A DNA stretch of 64,000 nt from Actinoplanes lutulentus (GTDB taxonomy: Bacteria > Actinomycetota > Actinomycetes > Mycobacteriales > Micromonosporaceae): NCBI RefSeq assembly GCF_003259845.1, contig NZ_QLMJ01000011.1, positions 1 through 64,000 on the forward strand, read 5' to 3'. The notes beneath the pieces were generated by a model that had not been told where the DNA came from, did no database searches, and worked only from the letters and a program-made list of their open reading frames with translations. A program made the translations under genes and the position numbers. Positions 41,128-49,996 of this stretch are shown piece after piece. Within the stretch, counting starts at the first letter, position 1. Every line of letters begins with the position of its first letter.

Positions 41128-41230
41128 GCGTGTCGATTTCGGGCGCCCCACGAACCCCACATCGACACGCGAGGACGATCCCACGCCCGCGTGTCGAATT
41201 TGGGCGCGCAGCGAACCTCGAATCGACACG
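41128..41230. repeat. two tandem GTGTCGA-family hairpins
   Basis: GCGTGTCGAT (41128-41137) pairs with ATCGACACGC (41161-41170); CGTGTCGA (41190-41197) pairs with TCGACACG (41223-41230). Both share GTGTCGAnTTnGGGCGC with the elements near 27137-27796. The first may terminate the MBL transcript. Confidence 0.75.
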
Positions 41231-41470
41231 GTTTCGGCTCGGGCTTGTGCGTGCGTTGACCGCCCGGAGTCTTCTAGCCCGCTGATCGGCCAGGATCTCG
41301 TCGGGTGGCGGCACGGTCGTGAGCCGGTGCGGTTCGTGAGCCGGTGGGAGGGCATGGGCCGGCGGCGGGGTGCGGCCTGGAGTGGGCAGGCAGGGTGATG
41401 CGCCGGCGCGTCAGGGGAGCCGGCGTTGATCGTACGAAAAAGGGAGCCTGCGGCGAGGCCGCCCCGAGTT

Positions 41471-41488
41471 CTACAACCGGGGTTGTAG
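41471..41488. promoter_or_regulatory. palindrome CTACAACCGGGGTTGTAG
   Basis: 8-base complementary arms around GG, 67 bases upstream of the kinase start. Possible operator for the two-component operon. Confidence 0.45.
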
Positions 41489-41555
41489 TTGGGGCCTGCG
41501 GGTTTACGACCCAGGTCCGATGTTTCGGCGGCCGCGCGGACGTAGCGTGTTGGCA

Positions 41556-42752
41556 ATGCGAGGCTGGCTGGCGGATGTGGGGGCCGGGCTGCTGGTCGCG
41601 GTGCTGTCGGCGTTGGGCGCGCTGACGGGGGCCGGCGAGCAGCACCATGTGCCGCTGAGCGCTGATCTGGTCACGGCGGCGATCGCAGGGCTGGCGGTGG
41701 CGCTGGGGCGGCGTGCGCCGGTGGTCGTGGTGGTCGTGTCGGCGGCGATCTCGGTGGGCTACCTGGTGGCCGGGTGGACCATTCCGCCGCTGGTCTTCGC
41801 TGTGGGGTGGGCGCTTTATCAGATGGCGACGCGTTACGAGAGACGCGTGTCGTGGACGGTGTCGGCGGTGTGCGGGCTGCTGCTCTGGGGGGCGTCGGCG
41901 TTCGGCAACCCGGGCGGCGACTGGTGGACGCCACTGGCGCTGGTCTGGCTCACGCTGACCGGGATGGCGACGGCGGCGGGTGACGCGGTGCGCAGCCGGC
42001 GTGACTACGTCGCGGAGGTGGAGGACCGAGCGAGGAGGGCGGAGCAGAACAGAGAGGAGGAGGTGCACCGGCGGGTGGCCGAGGAGAGGCTGCGGATCGC
42101 GCGTGAGCTGCATGACGTGGTCGCGCACCACATCGCGGTGATCAACGTGCAGTCGGGCGCGGCGGCATTCGCGCTGACCAGGCAGCCGGAAGCGGCCGGG
42201 CCGCCGCTGAACCACATCCGGCGCGCGTCGAGCATCGTGCTACGCGAGCTGACGTCGATCGTCGGGTTGTTGCGGCAGCCGGGTGAGGCGGATTCGGCCC
42301 GCCTTCCGCAGCCGGGGCTGAGCCAGCTCACGGAGTTGCTGGACAGTTTCACCGCGGCCGGGGTGCGGATCGAGCACGCCGAGCACGGGGAGTCACGGGT
42401 GCTGCCGGCGAGTGGTGATCTGGCGGCCTACCGGATCACGCAGGAGGCGCTGACCAACGCGCGTAAGCACGGCCGCCTGGACGAACCGGTGCGCGTGACG
42501 CTCGACTGGCAGCGCGAGGACCTGGTCATCGAGGTCACCAACGCGGTCCCGGCCGCATCGATCGGAGGCGGTCAGGAGACCGGGCCTGCTGGAGCCGGGC
42601 TCAGCATCGGCGGGCCGGGGTTCGGGCTGATCGGGATGCGGGAGCGGGCGGGGGCGGCCGGCGGGATGCTCCAGGCCGGTCTGACGGCCGGCGATCGGTT
42701 CCAGGTGCGCGCGACGCTGCCGGCGCCGCCAGAGTACGGTGACCGACTGTGA
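41556..42752 (+). CDS. NarL-type sensor histidine kinase
   Basis: 398 residues. Four to five membrane helices (about 5-130), coiled coil rich in Glu/Arg (EVEDRARRAEQNREEEVHRR), HisKA_3 box LRIARELHDVVAHHIAVINVQ and ATPase motifs ITQEALTNARKHG and GFGLIGMRERAGAAGG. ATG at 41556 is chosen; an ATG at 41520 would add 12 basic residues. Operon with the regulator at 42802. The nearest possible target is the downstream tannase-like gene. Confidence 0.9.
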   Translation: MRGWLADVGAGLLVAVLSALGALTGAGEQHHVPLSADLVTAAIAGLAVALGRRAPVVVVVVSAAISVGYLVAGWTIPPLVFAVGWALYQMATRYERRVSWTVSAVCGLLLWGASAFGNPGGDWWTPLALVWLTLTGMATAAGDAVRSRRDYVAEVEDRARRAEQNREEEVHRRVAEERLRIARELHDVVAHHIAVINVQSGAAAFALTRQPEAAGPPLNHIRRASSIVLRELTSIVGLLRQPGEADSARLPQPGLSQLTELLDSFTAAGVRIEHAEHGESRVLPASGDLAAYRITQEALTNARKHGRLDEPVRVTLDWQREDLVIEVTNAVPAASIGGGQETGPAGAGLSIGGPGFGLIGMRERAGAAGGMLQAGLTAGDRFQVRATLPAPPEYGDRL

Positions 42753-42801
42753 CAAGCCCGGGTGGGGCGGCGATGGTGATGATCCGGGTTGGGGAGTGGC
42801 T

Positions 42802-43470
42802 GTGACGATCCGGGTTCTGCTTGCTGATGATCAGACGCTGATTCGGGCGGGGTTTCGGCTGATCATCGACCTTGCCGACGGGATGGAGGTCGTCGGGGAG
42901 GCGTGCGACGGACGGGAAGCCGTCGAGCTCGCGGGCACCGCCGATGTGGTGCTGATGGACATCCGGATGCCGGCGATGGACGGGCTCGAAGCCACCCGGC
43001 GGATCGCCGCTGATGACCGGCTCGCTGCGGTTCGGGTGATCGTTTTGACGACGTTCGAGGCTGACGACAACGTTCTCGCGGCGCTGCGGGCCGGGGCCAG
43101 CGGGTTCCTCAGCAAGGACGTCGAGCCGGAGGAGCTGCTGCGCGCGATCCGGGTGGTGCACGCCGGTGAGGCGCTGCTGACGCCCCGGGCCACGCGGGGG
43201 CTGATCGACCGGTTCCTCGGTGGCGCGGACTCCCCTCCCCCGGCGGTGCCGCTCTCGCTCGAAGCGCTCACCGACCGCGAGCGTGAGGTTCTGCGGCTGG
43301 TCGCGCTCGGGCGGTCGAACGAGCAGATCGCCGAGCACTTCGTCCTGTCGCCGCTGACCGCGAAGACGCACGTGCACCGGGCGATGACGAAACTCGGTGT
43401 TCGCGACCGCGCGCAGCTCGTGGTCATCGGTTACCAGAGCGGCCTGGTCCGCCCCGGCGAACAGGCCTGA
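42802..43470 (+). CDS. NarL-family response regulator
   Basis: 222 residues. Receiver with VLLADDQTLI, phosphoacceptor in VVLMDIRMPAMDG and lysine in FLSKDV; LuxR HTH LTDREREVLRLVALGRSNEQIAEHFVLSPLTAKTHVHRAMTKL. GTG at 42802 with GGGGAG upstream; earlier in-frame codons encode a Gly/Asp-rich run (two short GATGATCCGGGTTGGGG-like repeats, 42770-42795) not found in the family. Confidence 0.92.
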   Translation: MTIRVLLADDQTLIRAGFRLIIDLADGMEVVGEACDGREAVELAGTADVVLMDIRMPAMDGLEATRRIAADDRLAAVRVIVLTTFEADDNVLAALRAGASGFLSKDVEPEELLRAIRVVHAGEALLTPRATRGLIDRFLGGADSPPPAVPLSLEALTDREREVLRLVALGRSNEQIAEHFVLSPLTAKTHVHRAMTKLGVRDRAQLVVIGYQSGLVRPGEQA

Positions 43471-43617
43471 TACCGCCGGCGCTGCTGCCGGTGCGCCTGA
43501 TGGCGCCGGTCTTGATACCACTGGAGTAGTACCTGCGGTTTCTACTCAGAGACGACGTCGACAGGGGGTCCGAATCGGCACGCTTGTCCCCTCACCGACA
43601 AAGGGCAGGCACAACGG

Positions 43618-45420
43618 ATGAAGCGCAGGACAGTGTTGGCGTTCGGGGCGGCGGGCATGGTTTCGATGGCGGCCGCGTGCACGACGTCGGACTCGGATTC
43701 GACGGACTCGACGCCGGCGGGGAAGACGTACTCGCTGGAGTTCGACAAGGACGGCTTCACCGAGAAGACCGCGACGATCACCACGGCAGCGGGCGACAAG
43801 GAGATCACGTACCGGCTCTACTCCAAGATTCCGTACGTGTCGAAACCGGTCGACATCGACTATCAGAGCCTGTCCGTGGCCGTGCCGGTGAAGATCGACG
43901 GCAAGGACGTCGACGCTTCGGGCGCACCGATTCTCTTCGAGATCCCGGTCGGCGGCTACTTCTCGGCGAAGACCACCGACGACCCGTTCTCCCCGACCGG
44001 AGGCGGCATGCCCGGAGGCGGCATGCCCGGAGGCGGCATGCCCGGAGGCGGCATGCCCGGAGGCGGGATGCCGAACGGCGCCGGGCTGCCCAGCGGCGCG
44101 GCCGGCTTCCCCGGAGGCGCGGGCCTGCCGAGCGCAGGCCCCGGCGGCGCCGGCATCCCCGACGGTGCGGGCCTCCCGGACGGGGCGGGCATCCCAGACG
44201 GGGCGGGCCTACCGAGCGGTGCCGCGGGCATCCCGGACGGCGCAGCCCTGCCAAGCGGCGCGGCTGGCGGCGGCTTCCCCGGCGGCGGCACCGGCGGGAA
44301 CACCGGTAACGGCGGCGCGCTCGCCACCGGCATGGGCAGTACCGGGCAGAACGCCAGCGAAGCGATCGCGGCCGGCTGGGTCGTCGTGTCGGTCGGTGCT
44401 CGCGGCCGGGACAACAAGAGCTCCGACGGCAAGTACTACGGCAAGGCCCCCGCCGTGATCGTCGACCTCAAGGCGGCCGTGCGGTACCTGCGGTCGAACA
44501 AGGACAGCTTCCCCGGCGACACCGACAAGATCATCTCGGATGGCACGAGCGCCGGTGGCGCGGTCTCCTCGCTGCTCGGCGCGTCCGGTGACAGCGACCT
44601 GTACAGCGACTACCTCACCGAGATCGGCGCGGCCGATGCCAGCGACGCGATCTTCGCGGTCGCGGCGTACTGCCCGATCACCGACCTGGAGAACGCCGAC
44701 CCGGCGTACGAGTTCCTCTACGGCAGCCTGCCGGCGAACGGCAAGGCTGTGGACGCGACCGTGTCGAAGGAGCTGGCCGGCATGTTCGCCGACTATCAGG
44801 ACTCGCTCGGGCTGACCGGTCTCGACGGGACGAAGCTGACCGGCGCGCGGTACCAGAACTACCTGCTGGACTACTACCTCCAGCCGGCGGCCACCACATA
44901 TCTGGCCGGGCTGTCCAGCTCCGAGCGCAGCGCGTACCTGAAAGCGAACGCGTTCATCAAGTGGTCCGGCGGGAAGGCGACGTTCAGCTACGCCGATTAC
45001 CTCACGCACCTGGCCAGCCGGAAGAAGTCGGTGCCGGCGTTCGACGCGTTCGACCTCAGTGCCGGGGAGAACATCGAGTTCGGTACGGAGAGCGTCGACG
45101 CGCGGCACTTCACCGAGTACAGCGCGACGAAGGCGAACGTCACGGTCGAGGCGGACATCGCCGGGCTGCTCAACCTGATGAACCCGATGTACTTCATCAA
45201 GGAGAAGAACGACGGCCGGGCGAAGAACTGGTTCTTCCGGCTCGGCACCAGCGACACCGACACGTCGCTGACCGTCTCGTCGAACCTGGCAGCCGGGTTC
45301 GCCACGCTCGGCGACACCGTCGATTCGAGCATGTACTGGGACGCGGGCCACGGCGCCAACAACGACCCGGAGAAGTTCATCGCCTGGGCCAACAAGGTCA
45401 CCGGATACACCGCGAAGTAA
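43618..45420 (+). CDS. tannase-like (subtype B) alpha/beta-hydrolase lipoprotein
   Basis: 600 residues. Twin-Arg-like start MKRR, signal and probable lipobox ending at Cys21. The hydrolase resembles subtype B tannase / feruloyl-esterase-like proteins: oxyanion region EIPVGGYFSAK, VVVSVGARGRDNK, nucleophile elbow GTSAGG (Ser near 311) and histidine in WDAGHGANN (near 577). Between about 129 and 240 lies a Gly/Pro-rich insertion: five GGGMP units, then units like GAGLP, GAGIPD and PSGAAG. Gallate-ester hydrolysis is the family activity; the actual substrate is not proven. Preceded by a leader of about 147 bases and followed by a strong terminator. Confidence 0.8.
   Translation: MKRRTVLAFGAAGMVSMAAACTTSDSDSTDSTPAGKTYSLEFDKDGFTEKTATITTAAGDKEITYRLYSKIPYVSKPVDIDYQSLSVAVPVKIDGKDVDASGAPILFEIPVGGYFSAKTTDDPFSPTGGGMPGGGMPGGGMPGGGMPGGGMPNGAGLPSGAAGFPGGAGLPSAGPGGAGIPDGAGLPDGAGIPDGAGLPSGAAGIPDGAALPSGAAGGGFPGGGTGGNTGNGGALATGMGSTGQNASEAIAAGWVVVSVGARGRDNKSSDGKYYGKAPAVIVDLKAAVRYLRSNKDSFPGDTDKIISDGTSAGGAVSSLLGASGDSDLYSDYLTEIGAADASDAIFAVAAYCPITDLENADPAYEFLYGSLPANGKAVDATVSKELAGMFADYQDSLGLTGLDGTKLTGARYQNYLLDYYLQPAATTYLAGLSSSERSAYLKANAFIKWSGGKATFSYADYLTHLASRKKSVPAFDAFDLSAGENIEFGTESVDARHFTEYSATKANVTVEADIAGLLNLMNPMYFIKEKNDGRAKNWFFRLGTSDTDTSLTVSSNLAAGFATLGDTVDSSMYWDAGHGANNDPEKFIAWANKVTGYTAK
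43999..44073 (+). repeat. five 15-bp tandem repeats coding GGGMP
   Basis: Unit GGAGGCGGCATGCCC repeated five times (last copy with GGGATGCCG) within the hydrolase gene. Copy number is probably variable by slippage. Confidence 0.9.
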
Positions 45421-45423
45421 CAC

Positions 45424-45497
45424 GATCCCCATCGGCTGGCTCTGGCTGCTGCCTCGGGTGCCGCCGGGGCAGCACCCAGAGCCAGCCGGTCGGGATC
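45424..45497. terminator. large bidirectional stem-loop terminator
   Basis: Thirty-base arms (45424-45453 and 45468-45497) beginning GATCCC and containing GGCTGGCTCTGG, with four mismatches. Lies between the convergent tannase-like gene (ends 45420) and EAL gene (ends 45516). Confidence 0.8.
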
Positions 45498-45515
45498 CCG
45501 TCCCAAACCCCGGCT

Positions 45516-47780
45516 TCAGGCCGCCAGCGCCAGCGCCAGGTCGATCTCGGCCGCCGGAGTGGGCCGGGCGAAGTAGAAGCCCTGGGCATACCGGTATCCC
45601 AGAGCGTGCAGCCGGTCCGCCTGGTCCTGCGTCTCGACGCCCTCGGCCACGGCCCGCAGGCCCAGCGTGTCGGCGATCCCGCGCAGCGACGCCGCGATCG
45701 CCTCCTGCTGCGGGCTGCCGTTGAGCTCGTCGATGAACGACTTGTCGACCTTCAGCGTGGTGACCGGGCAGGTCCGCAGCAGGGTCAGCGACGAGTGCCC
45801 GGTGCCGAAATCGTCGAGGGCGATCCCGACACCGATCTCCCGCAGCGCCCGCACGGTGTCCAGGGCCGGTCCACCGGCAAACACCGCCGTCTCGGTGATC
45901 TCGCACGTGATCCCGCGCGGTTCCAGGCCGTGCCGGCTCAGCGCGGCGGCGACCAGGCCCGGCAGGTCCGGGTCGAGCAGCTGCCGGGCGGAGACGTTGA
46001 TGCTGACCCGGGGCGCGTCCGCACCCCAGCGGGCCTGCCAGGCCGCCGCGTCCGCGCAGGCGGTGTCGAGAATCCACGCACCCAGGTCGATGATCAGACC
46101 GGTCTGCTCGGCGACCGGGATGAACTCGGCCGGCGAGACCGGGCTTCCACCGTCCGGGTGCCAGCGGACCAGCGCCTCCACCCCGCGGATGATGCCGTGC
46201 GGCAGCTCGACGATCGGCTGGTAGACGAGCCGGAACTCCCCGGCGTCGAACCCCCGGCGCAGCGCGGCGGCCATCTGGGCGCTGTTCCGCGCGGAGGTGT
46301 CCAGCGCGTCGGTGTGCCGCTGGTACCGATCGGCGCCGACCCGCTGAGCGGCCTGCAACGCGAGCTCGGCACGACGCAGCAGGTCAGCGACGGTGTCGCC
46401 GCTGCCGGAGGCAAGACCCACGGTGACCGTGACGAGCAGGTCGTGCCCGTCGGCCGGGAGCGGTTCCTGAAACGCGCGCAACAGTGCCTCGGCCAGCAGG
46501 TCGCCGGCGGCGAGCGGGTGCCCGGCCGGCAACAGAATCCCGAACTCGTCGCCGGTCAGGCGCGCGACCAGCGCGCCCTCGCCGGCGGTACGCACGATCC
46601 GCTCCCCCGCCTGACGCAGCACCGCGTCCCCGGAGGCATCGCCGAGCCGGTCGTTGAGCGCCGCGAAGTTGTCCAGATCGCAGACCGCCACCGTGCCGCC
46701 GGCCGCGTTCCTGCCCGAGTTCAGCAGATCGGTGAAGAACCGCCGATTCGGCAGGCCGGTCAGATCGTCGTGGCGGGCCTGGTCGGCGAGCCGGTCCAGC
46801 AGCAGCACGTTGTCGGAGAGCGCGACGTGCTGACGAACCACGACGAGCAGGATCAGCATGATCGCACCGGCGGCGTACCCGGCCGGCAGATATCGGAGAT
46901 CCATGATGGCGACGATCAGCATCACCGAGGTTGCCAGCACCGAGACCAACGGGATGGCGCTGATCCCCCGCCGCCGCTCACCGGCGACAGCACGGACCGC
47001 GGAGGAACCGGCCACATTCGCACGGACCTGGGAGAACGCCGACACCGTGAGCAGCACGGCGAACAGCGGCAGCACGACGACGGTGGCGCTCAGATGCGGC
47101 CACTGCTGCAGGGCCGGGGCGACGACCAGCGAGATCGGGCCGAGCGTGCCGACCGGGCTGAGAATCCACAGGGCCGGCCCATGGACCGCACCGGTGCCGC
47201 TCATACCCACCTTGACGACAGCGACCACTGCCGCGCCGGCGCCACCGAGAACGATGACCTGCACCGCGGTGGCCAGAGCACCGGTCGGGAGCGGGACCGG
47301 CATGACGGTCAGGACCCGGGCCAGCACCAGGCCGGCGGCGACGGCGACGATCGCGATGTCGAGGAACAGCGCGACGGTGCCCTGCCAGGTACGCCGGGCG
47401 CCGGGCACCCGGACCAGGGCGTGCACGCCGACAGCGACACTCGCGAGGAAGAGCAGCCCGGTGATCGGGGTGAATGCCATGACGTCGCCCAGGCTGCGCT
47501 GCGTGTCCACGGCCTGGCTCACGGTACCCGCGGCGATCAGCGTCACGGCGTACCCGAATTGTCGCCAGAAGACGGAGCCGGCGCCGCCGCTGGTAGCGGA
47601 AGCGACCGCGCAGGCCGCGGCCCCGCAGAGCACGGCCAGGACCGTGCACGGCCAGAGCGACCACACGGGTACGACTGTTTCGGTGCCGAGGACACCGAGC
47701 AGGGCTGCCGCGAGAGTCCAGCCGGAAGCGCCGACGACGAGCCATCCCGCCGTCCGCGCAGGCCGGGCCAGTAGTCGCAT
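45516..47780 (-). CDS. membrane GGDEF-EAL protein, probable phosphodiesterase
   Basis: 754 residues. About nine membrane helices (10-315), then a GGDEF domain (about 325-490) with a degenerate signature RLTGDEF and no RxxD before it, so cyclase activity is unlikely. The EAL domain (about 505-750) is canonical: GVEALVRWH, SINVSARQL, EITETAVF, DDFGTGHSSL, KVDKSF and EGVET. Expected to hydrolyse c-di-GMP, perhaps with GTP sensed by the degenerate GGDEF. ATG at 47778-47780; a TTG one codon upstream is possible. Confidence 0.92.
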   Translation of the reverse strand: MRLLARPARTAGWLVVGASGWTLAAALLGVLGTETVVPVWSLWPCTVLAVLCGAAACAVASATSGGAGSVFWRQFGYAVTLIAAGTVSQAVDTQRSLGDVMAFTPITGLLFLASVAVGVHALVRVPGARRTWQGTVALFLDIAIVAVAAGLVLARVLTVMPVPLPTGALATAVQVIVLGGAGAAVVAVVKVGMSGTGAVHGPALWILSPVGTLGPISLVVAPALQQWPHLSATVVVLPLFAVLLTVSAFSQVRANVAGSSAVRAVAGERRRGISAIPLVSVLATSVMLIVAIMDLRYLPAGYAAGAIMLILLVVVRQHVALSDNVLLLDRLADQARHDDLTGLPNRRFFTDLLNSGRNAAGGTVAVCDLDNFAALNDRLGDASGDAVLRQAGERIVRTAGEGALVARLTGDEFGILLPAGHPLAAGDLLAEALLRAFQEPLPADGHDLLVTVTVGLASGSGDTVADLLRRAELALQAAQRVGADRYQRHTDALDTSARNSAQMAAALRRGFDAGEFRLVYQPIVELPHGIIRGVEALVRWHPDGGSPVSPAEFIPVAEQTGLIIDLGAWILDTACADAAAWQARWGADAPRVSINVSARQLLDPDLPGLVAAALSRHGLEPRGITCEITETAVFAGGPALDTVRALREIGVGIALDDFGTGHSSLTLLRTCPVTTLKVDKSFIDELNGSPQQEAIAASLRGIADTLGLRAVAEGVETQDQADRLHALGYRYAQGFYFARPTPAAEIDLALALAA

Positions 47781-47788
47781 CAACCCGC

Positions 47789-47841
47789 GGTTCCTTCCGG
47801 TGGTGAGTCGGAGTGCTTATCGACCACAACCGGAAGGAACC
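47789..47841 (-). terminator. 13-bp perfect stem-loop after the radical SAM gene
   Basis: GGTTCCTTCCGGT (47789-47801) and ACCGGAAGGAACC (47829-47841), between the radical SAM 3' end and the downstream EAL gene on the same strand. Confidence 0.65.
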
Positions 47842-47851
47842 TGAGGCGGAA

Positions 47852-49165
47852 TCAGTCCTGCGGCTCGGCGGGCAGGCTGTCCATGAACGAACTCACCGAG
47901 AAGACCGCGTTACCGGCGCCGGCCGGGCCGTAACCGGGCGGGCTGGAGAGACCGTAGTGGTCCATCGTCGCGCGGTACGACTCCAGCAGCCGGATGTGAT
48001 ATTCCAGCGGCGCGCCGTCGGGGTTGGTCTTGCCCAGCGGCGTGGTCGGCTCCGGGCACCAGGTGGTGAACCGGGGCGTGATGCCCTTGGACATGAAGTA
48101 GTGCAGGCCCTCGGTCGTCGAGTCGATCGCCTCGTTGACCGTGGTGAACCCGAACGGCTCGGCCATCTCGATGCCGGCCACGAAGTTCGGGATCACGTTG
48201 CGCGCCCCGAAGATCTCCGCCGAGTCGATGATGCGGCGGTGCCACTCCTCGCGGCCGACGTACCGCTCCTTGCCGGGGCAATAGAACTCGAAGAGCCGCT
48301 TGTCCCAGACCTCGTAGTTCGGGTGGTAGATCTGGATGCCGTAGTCCTTGAACCGCTGGACGTCGGCCTTGGGCAGCGCCTGGGCGACGACCTTGCCGAT
48401 CCAGCGGCCGGGGAAACGCTCCTCGATCGCCTGGGCGTACTGCCCGTAGAAGTCGGCTTCGGTCTTGCCGCCGACCTGCGACGTGACGCTGCCACCGGTG
48501 AGCGTGTAAGCGGTCGACGTCTTGAGCGTGTCGTGCTTGTCGATGATCTCGAGCGCCTCGAGGACCTCGTCGATCGGCTTCACACCGGTGTACGGCCGGC
48601 CGGCCGCCTTGTGCTGACGCCAGTTGTGGTTGATGTCGCAGTACTGGCACTCCTCTTTGGCGCCGAAGTACTGGCACACGCGGAAGACCGTCAGATAGAC
48701 GAGGTAACCCCACTGGATGGTCGGCGCGACCTCCATGACCTGCTTGCCGTTCTCCAGCGTGTGCCGGTAGTAGTCCGGCATCGGCGGCAGGCCCACGTCG
48801 GCGATCGGCTTGCCGTCGAGGAAGAGCTGGAGGCGGCCGTCGGCGTCCGGCTTCACCCGGTACGGCGACGTGGGGTTGATCCGCACCGACACCACGGTAC
48901 GACGCAGGTCGTACGGGCCACCGGTGAGCACGATCTCCTCCGGCGGGCGGCGCAGCGCGGCCTCGCCGAGCTCCGGGAGCGTCCGGTGGTCGAAGGAGAA
49001 GATGAAGTACGACTTCGGCTTGACGTCACCCTTTTCGTTGTCGGTGAGCGCCGAGTCGTCGAAGGCGAGACCTCCGCGCAGCAGATCCTCCTTGATCACC
49101 GCCTCGCGCGGGACGTGAGGAAAACGCGCCATCAAGTCTTCGACGAGATCGGTACGCGACTGCAT
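47852..49165 (-). CDS. radical SAM protein with atypical C-x8-C-x2-C motif
   Basis: 437 residues. The only cysteine cluster that could hold the [4Fe-4S]-SAM centre is FRVCQYFGAKEECQYCDINH: C164, C173 and C176. The spacing C-x8-C-x2-C differs from the canonical C-x3-C-x2-C; HmdA-like and PhpK-like exceptions show such variants exist. A TIM-barrel-like remainder includes TLTGGSVTS, EVWDKRLFEFYCPGKER and the C-terminal SPPGYGPAGAGN. Residues before the motif (1-150) are an unassigned extension. Proteins of this type appear conserved in actinobacteria but uncharacterised (from memory). ATG at 49163-49165 with a strong AGGAGG. Single gene. Confidence 0.8.
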   Translation of the reverse strand: MQSRTDLVEDLMARFPHVPREAVIKEDLLRGGLAFDDSALTDNEKGDVKPKSYFIFSFDHRTLPELGEAALRRPPEEIVLTGGPYDLRRTVVSVRINPTSPYRVKPDADGRLQLFLDGKPIADVGLPPMPDYYRHTLENGKQVMEVAPTIQWGYLVYLTVFRVCQYFGAKEECQYCDINHNWRQHKAAGRPYTGVKPIDEVLEALEIIDKHDTLKTSTAYTLTGGSVTSQVGGKTEADFYGQYAQAIEERFPGRWIGKVVAQALPKADVQRFKDYGIQIYHPNYEVWDKRLFEFYCPGKERYVGREEWHRRIIDSAEIFGARNVIPNFVAGIEMAEPFGFTTVNEAIDSTTEGLHYFMSKGITPRFTTWCPEPTTPLGKTNPDGAPLEYHIRLLESYRATMDHYGLSSPPGYGPAGAGNAVFSVSSFMDSLPAEPQD

Positions 49166-49338
49166 GCGTCCTCCTGTAAGGGGCTTCGACCCGTTCCTGC
49201 ACCTCATCCCATGCCATCACACCGGGACGTGCACACGCCGGTCGGCAAATGGAGACGTTCGCGACAGCGTACGCGCGCCGGGAATGCGGCCAGTAACGTC
49301 CTTGTGGATCGCACCAAGTCCGATAAAAGGGAAATGTC

Positions 49339-49911
49339 ATGCCTAACATTCGTATCGGGATCATCATCGGCAGCACCCGTCCCAACCGCAACGGCGAGGC
49401 CGTCGCCCGCTGGGTGCACGAGATCGCCGCCAAGCGCAGCGACGCGACCTTCGAACTCGTGGACCTGAAGGACTTCCCGCTCCCGCACCTGGACGAGCCG
49501 GTCCCGCCGTCGATGGGCAACTACCAGAACGACCACACCAAGCAGTGGGCCGAGAAGATCGCGTCCTTCGACGGCTACGTCTTCGTCACCCCGGAGTACA
49601 ACCACAGCACCTCCGGCGTGCTCAAGAACGCCATCGATTACCTGTTCGCCGAGTGGAACAACAAGGCGGCCGGCTTCGTCTCCTACGGCTCGGTCGGCGG
49701 CGCCCGCGCGGTCGAGCACCTGCGCCTGGTCGCCGGCGAGCTGATGATGGCCGACGTGCGCCAGCAGGTCACCCTCGCGCTGTCCACCGAGTTCGAGAAC
49801 TACAGCGTCTTCAAGCCGGGCGATTACCAGCTCCCCCAGCTCGCCACGCTGCTCGACCAGGTCGTCGCCTGGAGCAACGCCCTGCTGCCGTTGCGCCAGC
49901 CCAAGGCCTGA
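49339..49911 (+). CDS. NADPH-dependent FMN reductase
   Basis: 190 residues of the flavodoxin-like FMN_red family: phosphate loop GSTRPNRNGEAVARW, PPSMGNYQ and TPEYNHSTSGVLKNAIDYL. Probably reduces FMN, quinones or azo compounds in the cytoplasm. ATG with AGGGAAA upstream. Divergent from the radical SAM gene, with about 170 bases between. Confidence 0.92.
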   Translation: MPNIRIGIIIGSTRPNRNGEAVARWVHEIAAKRSDATFELVDLKDFPLPHLDEPVPPSMGNYQNDHTKQWAEKIASFDGYVFVTPEYNHSTSGVLKNAIDYLFAEWNNKAAGFVSYGSVGGARAVEHLRLVAGELMMADVRQQVTLALSTEFENYSVFKPGDYQLPQLATLLDQVVAWSNALLPLRQPKA

Positions 49912-49925
49912 GCGACTCGCCGCCG

Positions 49926-49983
49926 GCTTCATTCTTGGGTACGCACGAAGCACGAGCGCTTTACGCGTACCCAGGAATGAAGC
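49926..49983. terminator. bidirectional terminator made of two inverted GCGTACCCA elements
   Basis: GCTTCATTCTTGGGTACGC (49926-49944) pairs with 49965-49983 at 18 of 19 positions. Each arm is a copy of the dispersed GCGTACCCAAGAA element. Lies between convergent FMN reductase and MFS genes. Confidence 0.8.
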
Positions 49984-49996
49984 GCAAGCGGACCGC

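Larger units (their letters stand above)
41102..41555. other. gene-free region with palindromes
   Basis: Between the MBL gene and the next kinase gene. Holds two GTGTCGA-family hairpins (41128-41230) and an 8-2-8 palindrome (41471-41488). No convincing coding sequence. The short open frames antisense here are low-complexity. Confidence 0.6.

Noticed and set aside
44961..47774. 937-codon open frame on the plus strand antisense to the EAL protein
   Set aside because: Arg/Gly/Gln-rich low-complexity translation without any motif. It is a product of high GC opposite a clear GGDEF-EAL gene.
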